Assembly (NCBI GenBank): GCA_019911965.1
Contig: JAIOJF010000036.1
Span: 1-50,734, forward strand
Direction of reading: 5' to 3'
Length of the DNA: 50,734 nt
From: Paracoccaceae bacterium
Lineage (GTDB): Bacteria; Pseudomonadota; Alphaproteobacteria; Rhodobacterales; Rhodobacteraceae
Shown: one piece after another, positions 12,008 through 20,193 of the stretch
How positions within the stretch are numbered: the first letter of the stretch is position 1
How the letters are laid out: each line of letters begins with the position of its first letter
Position numbers and translations under genes: made by a program
The notes under the pieces: model-generated
The model's database searches: none
Told to the model about the DNA's origin: nothing
What the model saw: only the letters and a program-made list of their open reading frames with translations

Positions 12008-13063
12008 CTAGCGCCAGGGCTCGACCACCAGCCGGGCGACGCTGTCATCCTTGCGGGCCAATCGGCCCAGCGCATCGTTGATACCGTCCAGCGGATAGGT
12101 CGCCGTTACCGAATGCGACAGATCAAGCCGCCTGCGCACCACCAGCGCCATCAGATCGCCGATGTCGCGCTTGTCCATGCCGAACGAGCCGATCACCGAC
12201 ATTTCGCGCCCGACAAACCGCATCAGCGGCGGTAGTTTCGGCTGGCCCGGCCCGACCCCGACCACCACCGCGCGCCCGCCGGTATCAAGACAGCGCAGCG
12301 TCATCTCGACGGTTTCGGCGCGCCCGACGAATTCCAGTGCCAGATCAACGCCGCGGCCAAGCTGCGCGCGGATCACCTTGCCGGGATCAGGATGGCTGAC
12401 CGGGTCGATCACCAGATCGGCCCCAAGGGTCGTGGCACGGCTTCGCGCCTCGACCTGCATGTCGATGCCGATCACGAAGCCCGCCCCCATCATCCGCGCC
12501 AGCAGGATCGCATGTCCGCCAAGCCCGCCGCAGCCGACCACCGCCACGGTTTCACCGGCCTTCAGCCGACCACGACTGCGCAGGGCATGCAGCGGGGTGG
12601 ACACGCCATCGGTGATGATCGCCGCCTCGGCAAAGCCGAGTTCGTCGGGAATGGGGATCACGGCAAAGGCCGGGGCGGTGATATATTCCGCCAGCCCGCC
12701 GTCGCGCGACATGCCATAAACTTCGGAGGCTTCGCAGAGCGATTCACGGCCCGAACGGCAGAACCGACACTGCCCGCAAACCGCGGATGGAAACAGCGCC
12801 ACACGCTGCCCGACCGACAGGCCCTGAACACCTTCGCCAAGTGCGGCGATGGTTCCCGCAACCTCGTGACCCAACGTCACCGGCGAGCGTGACACCGGGA
12901 TATCACCGTCAACCGCCAGATGAATATCGGTACCGCAAAGCCCGCAGGCGGCCACCTTGACCAGCACCTCGCCTGCCGCCGGTTCCGGCACCGCCACATC
13001 CTCGACCAACAAGGGCTTGCCGGCCTGATAGAGCCGCGCCGCCCGCATCATGGCTTTGGTCAT
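12008..13063 (-). CDS. Zinc-dependent alcohol dehydrogenase (MDR family)
   Basis: 351 residues. It has catalytic zinc ligands in CGLCGTD (about 37-43) and GHE (about 65-67), a structural zinc site with four Cys in VCGQCRFCRSGRESLC (about 95-110), and a Rossmann motif VGCGGLGG near 175. It probably oxidises a hydroxy intermediate with NAD(P)+. It is the last gene of the leftward catabolic operon and overlaps the tetR start by four bases. Its place beside acyl-CoA dehydrogenases and crotonases suggests a hydroxyacyl-CoA or free alcohol substrate. It resembles hydroxycyclohexene-carbonyl-CoA-type dehydrogenases only in general layout. Confidence 0.88.
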   Translation of the reverse strand: MTKAMMRAARLYQAGKPLLVEDVAVPEPAAGEVLVKVAACGLCGTDIHLAVDGDIPVSRSPVTLGHEVAGTIAALGEGVQGLSVGQRVALFPSAVCGQCRFCRSGRESLCEASEVYGMSRDGGLAEYITAPAFAVIPIPDELGFAEAAIITDGVSTPLHALRSRGRLKAGETVAVVGCGGLGGHAILLARMMGAGFVIGIDMQVEARSRATTLGADLVIDPVSHPDPGKVIRAQLGRGVDLALEFVGRAETVEMTLRCLDTGGRAVVVGVGPGQPKLPPLMRFVGREMSVIGSFGMDKRDIGDLMALVVRRRLDLSHSVTATYPLDGINDALGRLARKDDSVARLVVEPWR

Positions 13064-13686
13064 GGCGATTTCTCCGCAATCAGCCCGGATTTCAGCACTT
13101 CCAGAACCTGCGCACGGGTCTTTGTGCCGGCCTCCGCCTTGCCGTAGCCAAGATTGACCCGCGAGGTATTGCTGATCGTCAGCCCAAGGAATGCCGACCA
13201 GATGGTGTCGGCCAGGATACGCCCCGGTGCCACGGTACTGACCTGTTCCAGCAGGTTCGCCAGACGCCGGAAATTCTCGCCCGATCTGAGGGCAATCTCG
13301 TCCTTCACCTCGTCCGAGATGCTTTCCAGCATCTGCGGTTGCGCGAAATAGACCGAGATCACGAAATAGGTGGGATGCTCGACATAGACCTTTTCATGGA
13401 ATTGCCAGACCGCATCCAGCAAGGGTCCGGCGTCAAGCCCGGCCTTGGCCAGCTTTTCCAGCCCTTCCTTCCAGAAATCGATGCTTTCAAAGATCAGCGA
13501 CAGCAAGATCTCGTCCTTGTTCTTGAAATAGAAGAACAAGGTGGCTTCGGACAATTCGCAGCGTTCGGCGATTTCCTTGGTGGTGGTGTTGCGCATGCCG
13601 CGCTCCAGCAATACCGAACGCGCCGCCGCCAGTACCGCTTCGCGGCGGGCCTGCCGTTCACGTTCGCGCCGTTCTGAAACACCCAT
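13060..13686 (-). CDS. TetR-family transcriptional regulator
   Basis: 208 residues. The N-terminal helix-turn-helix (TTTKEIAERCELSEATLFFY, about 39-58) is followed by FKNKDEILLSL and a divergent ligand-binding domain. It is embedded in the catabolic operon, 5 bp after the acyl-CoA dehydrogenase stop, so it is likely a local repressor induced by a CoA-ester or acid intermediate. The perfect inverted repeat at 18522-18543 between the two divergent operons is the best operator candidate. Confidence 0.88.
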   Translation of the reverse strand: MGVSERRERERQARREAVLAAARSVLLERGMRNTTTKEIAERCELSEATLFFYFKNKDEILLSLIFESIDFWKEGLEKLAKAGLDAGPLLDAVWQFHEKVYVEHPTYFVISVYFAQPQMLESISDEVKDEIALRSGENFRRLANLLEQVSTVAPGRILADTIWSAFLGLTISNTSRVNLGYGKAEAGTKTRAQVLEVLKSGLIAEKSP

Positions 13687-13691
13687 TGTTG

Positions 13692-14831
13692 TTACCCCAC
13701 ATGCCTGAAAATCGTTTCGCGCTGAATTTCGCTGGTCCCTTCGCCGATTTCAAGCACCTTGCAGTCCCGGTAGAACCGCTGTGCTGCGCTTTCACGCATG
13801 TAGCCCTCGGCCCCGCAGAGATGCAGCGTGCGTTCGCAGATGTGGGTGCAACTTTCAGTGGCGAACAATTTGGCCATCGCGGCGGCGCAATCGAAATCCT
13901 TCCCGGCCTCGACCAGCCGCGCGGCATTGAGGGTCATCTGCCAGGCCGCTTCCAGCCGGGTTGCCATGTCGGCGATGGTGAAACGCACGAATTGATGCTG
14001 GGTGATCGGCCTGTCGTTCTGCACCCGCTGGCGGCTGTAGCGGATCGCTTCGGCCATCGCCGCGCGGCCAAGGCCCACCGCCGTCGCCGCCGAGGCGATG
14101 CGCCCCAGCGACAGCACTTTCAGCGCCGCGACAAAGCCCAGATGCTCCGGCCCCAGCAGGTTCGCCGCCGGCACACGCACATCGGCGAAGGTGATCTCCG
14201 CCATTTCCGATGCCCCCATGCCGAGTTTCCTGAACGGCGCGCTGACCGATACCCCTGCCATGCCGCGTTCCACCAGGAACAACGACATGCCCTTCAGGCC
14301 GCGATCCGGGTCGGTCACCGCGACGATCACCATGAAATCGGCAAAGGGCGAATTGGTGATATAAAGCTTGGCACCGTTCAGGAGGTAATCATCGCCATCA
14401 CGTCGCGCACGGGTCTTGACGCAGGTGATGTCGGCCCCTGCTCCGGCCTCGGCATAGCCCCAACAGCCGATCTTTCGCCCGGCCAGCGCATCGGGCAGGA
14501 ACCGCGCCTGCTGCGCCTTGTTGCCAAGGTGGAGGATGGCGGCACCGGCCAGCATGGAGTGGACGTAAAGCCCCAGCGAAATCGCCGCCGAGCCTTGGGT
14601 CAGTTCGGCGTTCAGGATGGCGGCAAGCACGGTACCGCCGCCGCTGCCGCCGATATCCTCGGGAAAGCCGATGCCGAGCCAGCCAAGCTCCGCCGCCTTG
14701 GCGAACATCTCGCGCGGGTAGCGTTCCTCCATGTCCCAGCGGGTGGCGTTGGGGGTGATCTCCTTTGCCACGAAGGCACGCACGCTGTCGCGGAACTGGA
14801 TTTCCTCGGGGCTGAGGGCAAAATCGCTCAT
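13692..14831 (-). CDS. Acyl-CoA dehydrogenase (terminal-Glu type)
   Basis: 379 residues, complete ACAD fold. FAD/substrate motifs are YAEAGAGADITCVKT (about 126-140), KLYITN, and CGAEGYMRES near 339. The catalytic base is E364 in IGEGTSEIQ, as in short- and medium-chain enzymes. It introduces the alpha-beta double bond and passes electrons to ETF. The true start is ATG 14831 with ACAGGAG upstream; the longer in-frame extension to 14933 has no such site. It belongs to the operon running from 18491 to 12008, after crotonase 1. Confidence 0.92.
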   Translation of the reverse strand: MSDFALSPEEIQFRDSVRAFVAKEITPNATRWDMEERYPREMFAKAAELGWLGIGFPEDIGGSGGGTVLAAILNAELTQGSAAISLGLYVHSMLAGAAILHLGNKAQQARFLPDALAGRKIGCWGYAEAGAGADITCVKTRARRDGDDYLLNGAKLYITNSPFADFMVIVAVTDPDRGLKGMSLFLVERGMAGVSVSAPFRKLGMGASEMAEITFADVRVPAANLLGPEHLGFVAALKVLSLGRIASAATAVGLGRAAMAEAIRYSRQRVQNDRPITQHQFVRFTIADMATRLEAAWQMTLNAARLVEAGKDFDCAAAMAKLFATESCTHICERTLHLCGAEGYMRESAAQRFYRDCKVLEIGEGTSEIQRETIFRHVG

Positions 14832-14854
14832 GTCTGCTCCTGTTCCGGACAAGG

Positions 14855-15634
14855 CTAGGTGCCGGTAAAGACCGGTTTGCGGCGTTCGCGGAAGGCGGCA
14901 ACACCTTCGCGGTGGTCCATGCTTTGCAGGCATTGCACCTGGGCAAAGATTTCATAATCGAACTCCGCCGCCATATCGCGGTCGAGCGAGCGGCGGATGG
15001 CGGCCTTGGTGAAAGCGGTGGTGCGCGGGGCAAAATCCGCCTGCTGGCGCGCCAGCGCCCCGACCGCCGCGTCAAGCTCGGCCTCGGGCACGATGCGCGT
15101 CACCAGCCCGATTGCCTGCGCCTCGGCGGCCTCGACCACGCGGGCGGTCATCATCATGTCGCTGGCCCGGCCAAGCCCCACCAGGCGCGGCAGGAAATAG
15201 CCCGCCGACATGTCGCACCCCGCCAGTGCCAGCTTGACGAAGGGCGCGCAATAGCGGGTTGTGTCGGTGGCGATGCGGAAATCACAGGCCATCGCCAGCC
15301 CCAGACCGCCCCCGAACACATTGCCATGAAGCTGCGCGATCACCGGCTTGCCGATCCCCGCAATCAGGCGGATCGGATCAAGATAGCGATCGACGATACG
15401 TTCCCAATCAGCGGGGGTGCGTTCGATCATCTGGCCGATATCGGCCCCGGCGCAAAACGACGACCCTGCCCCGGCCAGCACGATGGCACGGATCGCCGGA
15501 TCGTGCCCGGCCTCGTCCAGCGCCGCGATCAGCTTTTCCAGCAACGCCTCGTCAATGGCGTTAAGCTTGTCGGGGCGATTGAGGGTCAGGCGCAGGATCC
15601 CGTCGCGGGTGTCGCCAAGCAGCGTGTCGGGCAT
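14855..15634 (-). CDS. Crotonase-fold protein 1 lacking both catalytic glutamates
   Basis: 259 residues with the oxyanion-hole motifs CAGADI (about 61-66) and GNVFGGGLG. The two glutamates that add water in enoyl-CoA hydratase are replaced: Gly112 (GGGLG where hydratases have GGGxE) and Phe132 (APF where hydratases have PE). D141 in GCDMS aligns with the aspartate used by 4-chlorobenzoyl-CoA dehalogenase, though such an Asp is not rare in this subfamily. The reaction may be isomerisation, hydrolysis or C-C cleavage instead of hydration. A strong AGGAGG precedes the ATG. Confidence 0.85.
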   Translation of the reverse strand: MPDTLLGDTRDGILRLTLNRPDKLNAIDEALLEKLIAALDEAGHDPAIRAIVLAGAGSSFCAGADIGQMIERTPADWERIVDRYLDPIRLIAGIGKPVIAQLHGNVFGGGLGLAMACDFRIATDTTRYCAPFVKLALAGCDMSAGYFLPRLVGLGRASDMMMTARVVEAAEAQAIGLVTRIVPEAELDAAVGALARQQADFAPRTTAFTKAAIRRSLDRDMAAEFDYEIFAQVQCLQSMDHREGVAAFRERRKPVFTGT

Positions 15635-15676
15635 TTCAACCTCCTTTATCGGCTATGGGATGCGCGGTGCAGGCGC

Positions 15677-16531
15677 TCACAAGTCCATGCGAAGGGCGCG
15701 CAACAGGTTGTCGCGCACCAGCTTGCGATAGATTTTATCGCCCATATCCAGCGCCTCAAGTTCGGTGAGGGTGCGATCAAAGCTCAGCAGCGGATAATCC
15801 GTCGCCCAGATCAGCTTGTCCTGGCCCCAGCCGCGCGCGAAATCCACCAGCGATTGCGGCCATTGCCGCGGCCCGCGCGCCGAGGTTTCAAGATAGACAT
15901 TGGGATGTTTCCACGCCAGCACCATCATTTCTTCGTGCCAGGGCTGGCCGACATGGCAACCAAGGATCACCAGATCGGGAAACGCCAGCGCCACCTCGTC
16001 CAGATAGATCGGTCGGCCGCATTCCGACGGCAGAAGCGGGCCGGTATGGCCGACCTGGATCGCCACCGCCGCCCCGAGTTCGCTGCATTTCATGTAGACC
16101 GGCCAGTAATGCTTGTCATTGGGCGGCAGTCCGACCGTGCCGTCGCCATACATGTAAGGTTCCAGCCGGATGCATTTCAGCCCCAGTTCCTTCACCAGAT
16201 ATTCGGTCTCGCGCGCCACCTGCATCGGTTTCTGCATGACGTTGACGGTACCTGCGCCGATGAAACGGTCGGGATGCTCAGCCACCAGTCTGGCGACTTC
16301 CTCGTTGGTCAGCACCCACTGGCCATCGTAATAGAACGCCGACAGCACGATCCGGTCAACGCCGGCGGCGTCCATCTCGGCCAGCATCGCCTCCAGCGGC
16401 TGGCCTTCCGTCATCGATGGCGGGCAGCGGTATTTCTTGAAGATATGCAGGAATTCCGGCGTCCATTTCTTCGCCCCCTCGGGCGAAACATAGGTGGCCC
16501 AGGCGTCAATCGCGATCTTTTCCCTTGTCAT
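15677..16531 (-). CDS. Amidohydrolase-superfamily protein (ACMSD-like TIM barrel)
   Basis: 284 residues of the Amidohydrolase_2 type, which decarboxylates or hydrolyses cyclic and unsaturated acids. The usual N-terminal metal-binding HxH is replaced by DAWATYV (about 9-15). Later ligand candidates remain: QVGHTGP, GCHVGQPWHEE and ATDYPL. The loss of HxH suggests an altered or absent metal site, known for some members of this group. It lies between the two crotonase genes in the same operon, so it probably acts on a ring or branched CoA-ester intermediate. Substrate unknown. Confidence 0.8.
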   Translation of the reverse strand: MTREKIAIDAWATYVSPEGAKKWTPEFLHIFKKYRCPPSMTEGQPLEAMLAEMDAAGVDRIVLSAFYYDGQWVLTNEEVARLVAEHPDRFIGAGTVNVMQKPMQVARETEYLVKELGLKCIRLEPYMYGDGTVGLPPNDKHYWPVYMKCSELGAAVAIQVGHTGPLLPSECGRPIYLDEVALAFPDLVILGCHVGQPWHEEMMVLAWKHPNVYLETSARGPRQWPQSLVDFARGWGQDKLIWATDYPLLSFDRTLTELEALDMGDKIYRKLVRDNLLRALRMDL

Positions 16532-16551
16532 TGTCCTTGCTCCGTTGGTGG

Positions 16552-17343
16552 CTATTTTCCGGTGAATTCGGGTTTTCGTTTCTCGATGAAGGCTTGCACC
16601 CCTTCGCGGGCATCGTCGCTGCTGCGCAGGGGTTCGGCATGGAACTGTTCCAGCCTCAGCGCCTGATCGAGCGGCAGGCTGACACCCTGATAAACAGCAT
16701 CGCGCGCCGCACGTACCGCCAGCGGGCCGTTCGCCGCGATGCGGCCTGCGATTTCCAGCGCGCGATCCAGCAGCCCGGCATGGGGCACGACATGGCTGAC
16801 CAGCCCCCAGCGCAGCGCCGCCGCCGCATCAATTGGTGCGCCCGACAGGATCATCTCCATCGCCACCCCGAACGGCAGGGCGCGCGGCAGGCGCTGCGTG
16901 CCACCGGCCCCCGGCAGAATGCCGCGACACACCTCGGGCAGGCCGAATTCGGCGTTATCGGCAGCGATGCGGATGTCACAGGCCAGCGCCAGTTCCAGCC
17001 CGCCCGCCAGGCAGGCACCGTTGATGGCGGCGATCACCGGCTTGCGCGCGTCGAAATTGCGGGTCAGCCCCGCCATCCCCGGTTCGCGTTCGCCGCGTTC
17101 GCGCCGCTCGATCGGGGTCATGGCGCGGTAATAGGCGCCGATTTCCTTCATGTCGGCCCCGGCGCAGAAGGCGCGGTCGCCCGCGCCGGTCAGCACCGCC
17201 ACCCTCAGCGCATCATCCTCGCGCAGAATCTGCCATTCCTTGATCAGCGCGGCCTGCGTCGCCGCATCCAGCGCGTTGCGCGCCTCGGGGCGGTCGATGG
17301 TCAGGATCAGGACCGGCCCCCGGACCTCGCGCTGCAGGCTCAT
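16552..17343 (-). CDS. Enoyl-CoA hydratase (crotonase 2)
   Basis: 263 residues with CAGADM (about 60-65), the oxyanion-hole loop INGACLAGGLE, and both catalytic glutamates at the canonical 20-residue spacing: E117 in GGLELAL and E137 in FGLPEV. It should hydrate a 2-enoyl-CoA to a 3-hydroxyacyl-CoA. Its ATG overlaps the stop of the upstream acyl-CoA dehydrogenase (ATGA), so the double-bond-forming and hydrating steps are translated together. Confidence 0.92.
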   Translation of the reverse strand: MSLQREVRGPVLILTIDRPEARNALDAATQAALIKEWQILREDDALRVAVLTGAGDRAFCAGADMKEIGAYYRAMTPIERRERGEREPGMAGLTRNFDARKPVIAAINGACLAGGLELALACDIRIAADNAEFGLPEVCRGILPGAGGTQRLPRALPFGVAMEMILSGAPIDAAAALRWGLVSHVVPHAGLLDRALEIAGRIAANGPLAVRAARDAVYQGVSLPLDQALRLEQFHAEPLRSSDDAREGVQAFIEKRKPEFTGK

Positions 17344-18491
17344 GCGTCACCCGCCGTCAGATCGTTGGCGCGGGCGATGATGCTGCGCATGGTCTCGGAC
17401 GACCCTGCCCCGATGGTCAGCGCCAATGAATCGCGGTGGAGCCTGCCCATCAGGCAATCCTCCATATAGCCAAGCCCGCCCTGAAGCTGCGCACATTCCC
17501 GCGCCACGTCGCGCGCGGTTTCGGTGGCGAACAGCTTGGCCATCGAGATTTCCGATTGCGCCGGCTTGCCGCGGACATAAAGGTCAATCGCCCGCCAGGT
17601 CAGCGATTCCGCCGCCTCGATGGCGGTCAGGCAATCGGCCAGCCGGTGCTGCCAGACCTGAAAGCCCAGCAAGGGCTGGCCAAAGGCGCGCCGGTCATGG
17701 CCCCATTTGCGCGCCTCGTCGATGGTTAGCCGCGCGTGGGCACAGGCCATCACCGCCAGAACCAGCCGCTCGCCCTCGAACCCCGACATGATCATGCGGA
17801 AGCCCTCGTTTTCAGCGCCGACAAGGTTGGCGGCGGGAACCCGGCAATCGTCGAAGAACAATTCGGCCGTGTCCGAAGCATGGGTACCAAGCTTTTGCAA
17901 CCGCTGGCGTTTCAGCCCTTTTGAATCGCCCGGCACCACGATCACCGAAATGCCGCGATGGCCGGGCCCGCCGGTCCTGACCGCCAGCGTTATGTAATCG
18001 GCGATACTGCCGTTGGTGATGTACAGCTTGGAGCCGTTGATGACATAATCGTCGCCATCGCGGACAGCGCGGGTACTCAGCGCCGCGACATCGCTGCCGG
18101 CATCAGGCTCAGACACACCAAGCGCGCCAATCATCTGCCCGCTTGCGGCGGCGGCCACATATCGTTGGCGCAGTTCCGGCGCGCCGAACCGGTCGATCAG
18201 CATGGTGGCGAATTCCGCATGCGCCATCACCGCCACCGGCACCCCAATCGAGCCGCAGCGCATCATCTCCTGCAACAGGATCGCGGTGAACCAGAAATCA
18301 TGCCCGCCGCCGCCAAGTTCGGGCGACAGGCGCAGGCCCAGCACGCCCAAATCGGCAAGTTTGGTGAACAGGGTGCGCGGCACTTCGCCGGCCCGTTCCC
18401 AAGCCAGGGCGTTGGGGGTAACCTCGGTGCGCACAAACTCGGCCAGCGAGCGGCGCAGCATTTCCTGTTCTTCGGTCCAGCCCCAATCCAT
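17340..18491 (-). CDS. Acyl-CoA dehydrogenase (helix-G Glu type, isovaleryl-like)
   Basis: 383 residues, first gene of the leftward catabolic operon. FAD motifs are GVSEPDAGSDV (about 125-135) and KLYITNG. The C-terminal catalytic Glu seen in the paralog is Ala here (IGAGSSET), but GFEGERLVLA supplies E241 on helix G, the arrangement of isovaleryl-CoA and long-chain enzymes. This suggests a branched or bulky acyl-CoA. The start is ATG 18491 with AGGAA 7 bases upstream; the TTG at 18512 is less likely. Transcription must begin in the 132-bp divergent region. Confidence 0.92.
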   Translation of the reverse strand: MDWGWTEEQEMLRRSLAEFVRTEVTPNALAWERAGEVPRTLFTKLADLGVLGLRLSPELGGGGHDFWFTAILLQEMMRCGSIGVPVAVMAHAEFATMLIDRFGAPELRQRYVAAAASGQMIGALGVSEPDAGSDVAALSTRAVRDGDDYVINGSKLYITNGSIADYITLAVRTGGPGHRGISVIVVPGDSKGLKRQRLQKLGTHASDTAELFFDDCRVPAANLVGAENEGFRMIMSGFEGERLVLAVMACAHARLTIDEARKWGHDRRAFGQPLLGFQVWQHRLADCLTAIEAAESLTWRAIDLYVRGKPAQSEISMAKLFATETARDVARECAQLQGGLGYMEDCLMGRLHRDSLALTIGAGSSETMRSIIARANDLTAGDA

Positions 18492-18521
18492 CGCGTGTTC
18501 CTGTTTTTTCAACCGCCTTGC

Positions 18522-18543
18522 AGTAACTAAGTTGAACGTTACT
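18522..18543. promoter_or_regulatory. Candidate TetR operator between divergent catabolic operons
   Basis: AGTAAC and GTTACT form perfect 6-bp arms 10 bases apart, 22 bp in all, in an AT-rich stretch of an otherwise GC-rich region. It sits between the acyl-CoA dehydrogenase start (18491) and the thiolase-like start (18624), where one repressor could control both operons. TACTCAAT at its right edge (18540-18547) recurs at 29409-29416 before the Liv operon. Confidence 0.5.
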
Positions 18544-18623
18544 CAATAATCTGGTAATGATCAACAATCAAATAACCCAAGACTTAAAATTTGCGCCAAA
18601 GCTGCTTCGGGAAAGGGAAATCA

Positions 18624-19757
18624 ATGCCGCGAAAAGCCGTTATCACCGGTATCGGCCATACTGCCTTTGGGCGGCTTGAGGGGCGAAGCGTGCGCGATCT
18701 GGAGATCGAGGCGATCCGCCTGGCCGTCGCCGATGCCGGATTTGAGCGCGCCGATATCGACGGGCTCATCACGGATCCCGGCCCGGCCCAGCCGGTGATC
18801 GACGGGATCGAGCCGCATTACCTTGCGCTTGGCCGCCAGCTTGGCATTGATCCCGATTTTGTCGGCACCGAGGTTCTGGGCGGTGCCTCCAGCGTTTCCA
18901 GCGTGCAGCGGGCGGTGATGGCGATCGAGGCCGGGCTGTGCTCGGTCTGCCTGTGCGTCTACGGCGATACGGCGCTGTCGGCCAGCGGCTCGTTTTCCTA
19001 TGGGCGCGGGGCCGAGGCGGCGTTCGGCTTTTTCGGCGCAACCGGGTTGCACGCGCTGGCGGCCCAGCGCCATATGGCGCGCTACGGCACGCGGCCCGAA
19101 CATCTGGCCGAGGTGGCGATGGCGGCACGCGCGCATGCCATGCAGACGCCGCATGCGCAACTGAAGCGCCCGCTTGATCTTGATGGCTATCTGGCGTCGC
19201 GCATGCTGGCCGAACCGCTGCGCCGGGCCGATTGCTGCCTGATCTCGGACGGGGCGGCAGCGGTTGTGGTCTGCGCCGCCGACCGTCTGGCCGATCTGGC
19301 AACGCCCGGGATCAACGTGCTGGCGATGGGTCAGGCGCACAGCCTGTCGACCATCGCCAATGCCGATCATTTCGACCAGACGCCCGCCGCACGCTGCGGG
19401 CCGGCGACACTGGCACGGGTCGGCGTCACGGCGGCGGATGTCGATGTGGCGCTGCTTTATGACTGCTTCACCATCGTCGTTCTGATGCAGCTTGAGGCTT
19501 ATGGCTTCTGCCGGCTCGGCGAATCCGGCCCCTTCGTGACAGGCGGTCGCATCGCGCCGGGGGGGGAACTGGCGCTCAACCCCACCGGCGGGCTGATGGC
19601 GGAAGGTTATGGCGGCGGCATGCTGCATGTGATCGAGGCGGTGCGCCAGTTGCGCGGCACCGCCGGCGCGCGCCAGGTTGCCGGGGCGAGGCTGGCGCTG
19701 GTGTCCGGCCACGGCCTTGGCATGAACACCCATGCAAGTCTGGTTCTGGGGGGCTGA
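18624..19757 (+). CDS. Thiolase-fold protein without nucleophilic Cys (SCPx/Ltp2-like)
   Basis: 377 residues of the non-decarboxylating thiolase/SCP-x family. The nucleophilic cysteine position reads GGASSVSS (about 86-93), with no Cys, and the C-terminal CxG motif is SGHGLGM (H363). Y279 in YDCFT and a neighbouring DUF35 gene match thiolase-like retro-aldolases such as Ltp2 of steroid side-chain degradation, which cleave tertiary beta-hydroxyacyl-CoA. The inference is a C-C cleaving aldolase, not a thiolase. It starts at ATG 18624 with AGGGAAA; the frame extends upstream to 18591 without a better site. First gene of the rightward operon. Confidence 0.82.
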   Translation: MPRKAVITGIGHTAFGRLEGRSVRDLEIEAIRLAVADAGFERADIDGLITDPGPAQPVIDGIEPHYLALGRQLGIDPDFVGTEVLGGASSVSSVQRAVMAIEAGLCSVCLCVYGDTALSASGSFSYGRGAEAAFGFFGATGLHALAAQRHMARYGTRPEHLAEVAMAARAHAMQTPHAQLKRPLDLDGYLASRMLAEPLRRADCCLISDGAAAVVVCAADRLADLATPGINVLAMGQAHSLSTIANADHFDQTPAARCGPATLARVGVTAADVDVALLYDCFTIVVLMQLEAYGFCRLGESGPFVTGGRIAPGGELALNPTGGLMAEGYGGGMLHVIEAVRQLRGTAGARQVAGARLALVSGHGLGMNTHASLVLGG

Positions 19758-19758
19758 G

Positions 19759-20193
19759 ATGAACGACACTGCCAGGCCCGACACCAAAATTCTGGCCGAT
19801 CCGTTCCCTGATGCCCGCCGTCAGGGCCGGTTGCTGGCCGCGGAATGCCGCGCCTGTGGGCATCTGTTTCTGCCCTTCGGGCCGGTCTGCCCGCGCTGCT
19901 GGTCAATCGACATCGGCCAGCGGCAAATGTCCGGCGCAGGCGAGGTCGCCACCTTCACCATCTACCGCCAATCCTATCACCCGGATTTTCCCGCCCCCTA
20001 TGTACTGGCCCTGATCGCGCTGGCCGAAGGGCCAAGGCTGATTTCCAACGTGATCGGCTGTGCGCCGGAACAGGTGCATATCGGCATGGCGGTATCGGTC
20101 AGGTTTGTGCCCCGTGGAGATCAGGTTCTGCCGCTGTTTGTACCGGTGACCAGCCCGGCCCGAAATCCCGAAATCCAAGGAGACACCCCGTGA
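19759..20193 (+). CDS. DUF35 OB-fold / zinc-ribbon acyl-CoA-binding partner
   Basis: 144 residues. The zinc-ribbon CRACGHLFLPFGPVCPRC (four Cys) lies near 31-48, followed by an OB-fold (FTIYRQSYHPDFPAPYVLAL). Such proteins form heteromers with thiolase-fold aldolases and are needed for their activity (for example ChsH2 DUF35 with Ltp2). It begins one base after the thiolase-like stop (TGAGATG) and overlaps the next gene by four bases, consistent with a subunit of the same enzyme. Confidence 0.88.
   Translation: MNDTARPDTKILADPFPDARRQGRLLAAECRACGHLFLPFGPVCPRCWSIDIGQRQMSGAGEVATFTIYRQSYHPDFPAPYVLALIALAEGPRLISNVIGCAPEQVHIGMAVSVRFVPRGDQVLPLFVPVTSPARNPEIQGDTP

Noticed and set aside
14912-16666. 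584-codon plus-strand frame opposite the crotonase and amidohydrolase genes
   Set aside because: Composition is typical of a shadow frame and the minus strand has clear families with ribosome binding sites.
18624-19757. A classical acetyl-CoA acetyltransferase
   Set aside because: Both cysteine motifs needed for thiolysis are absent.
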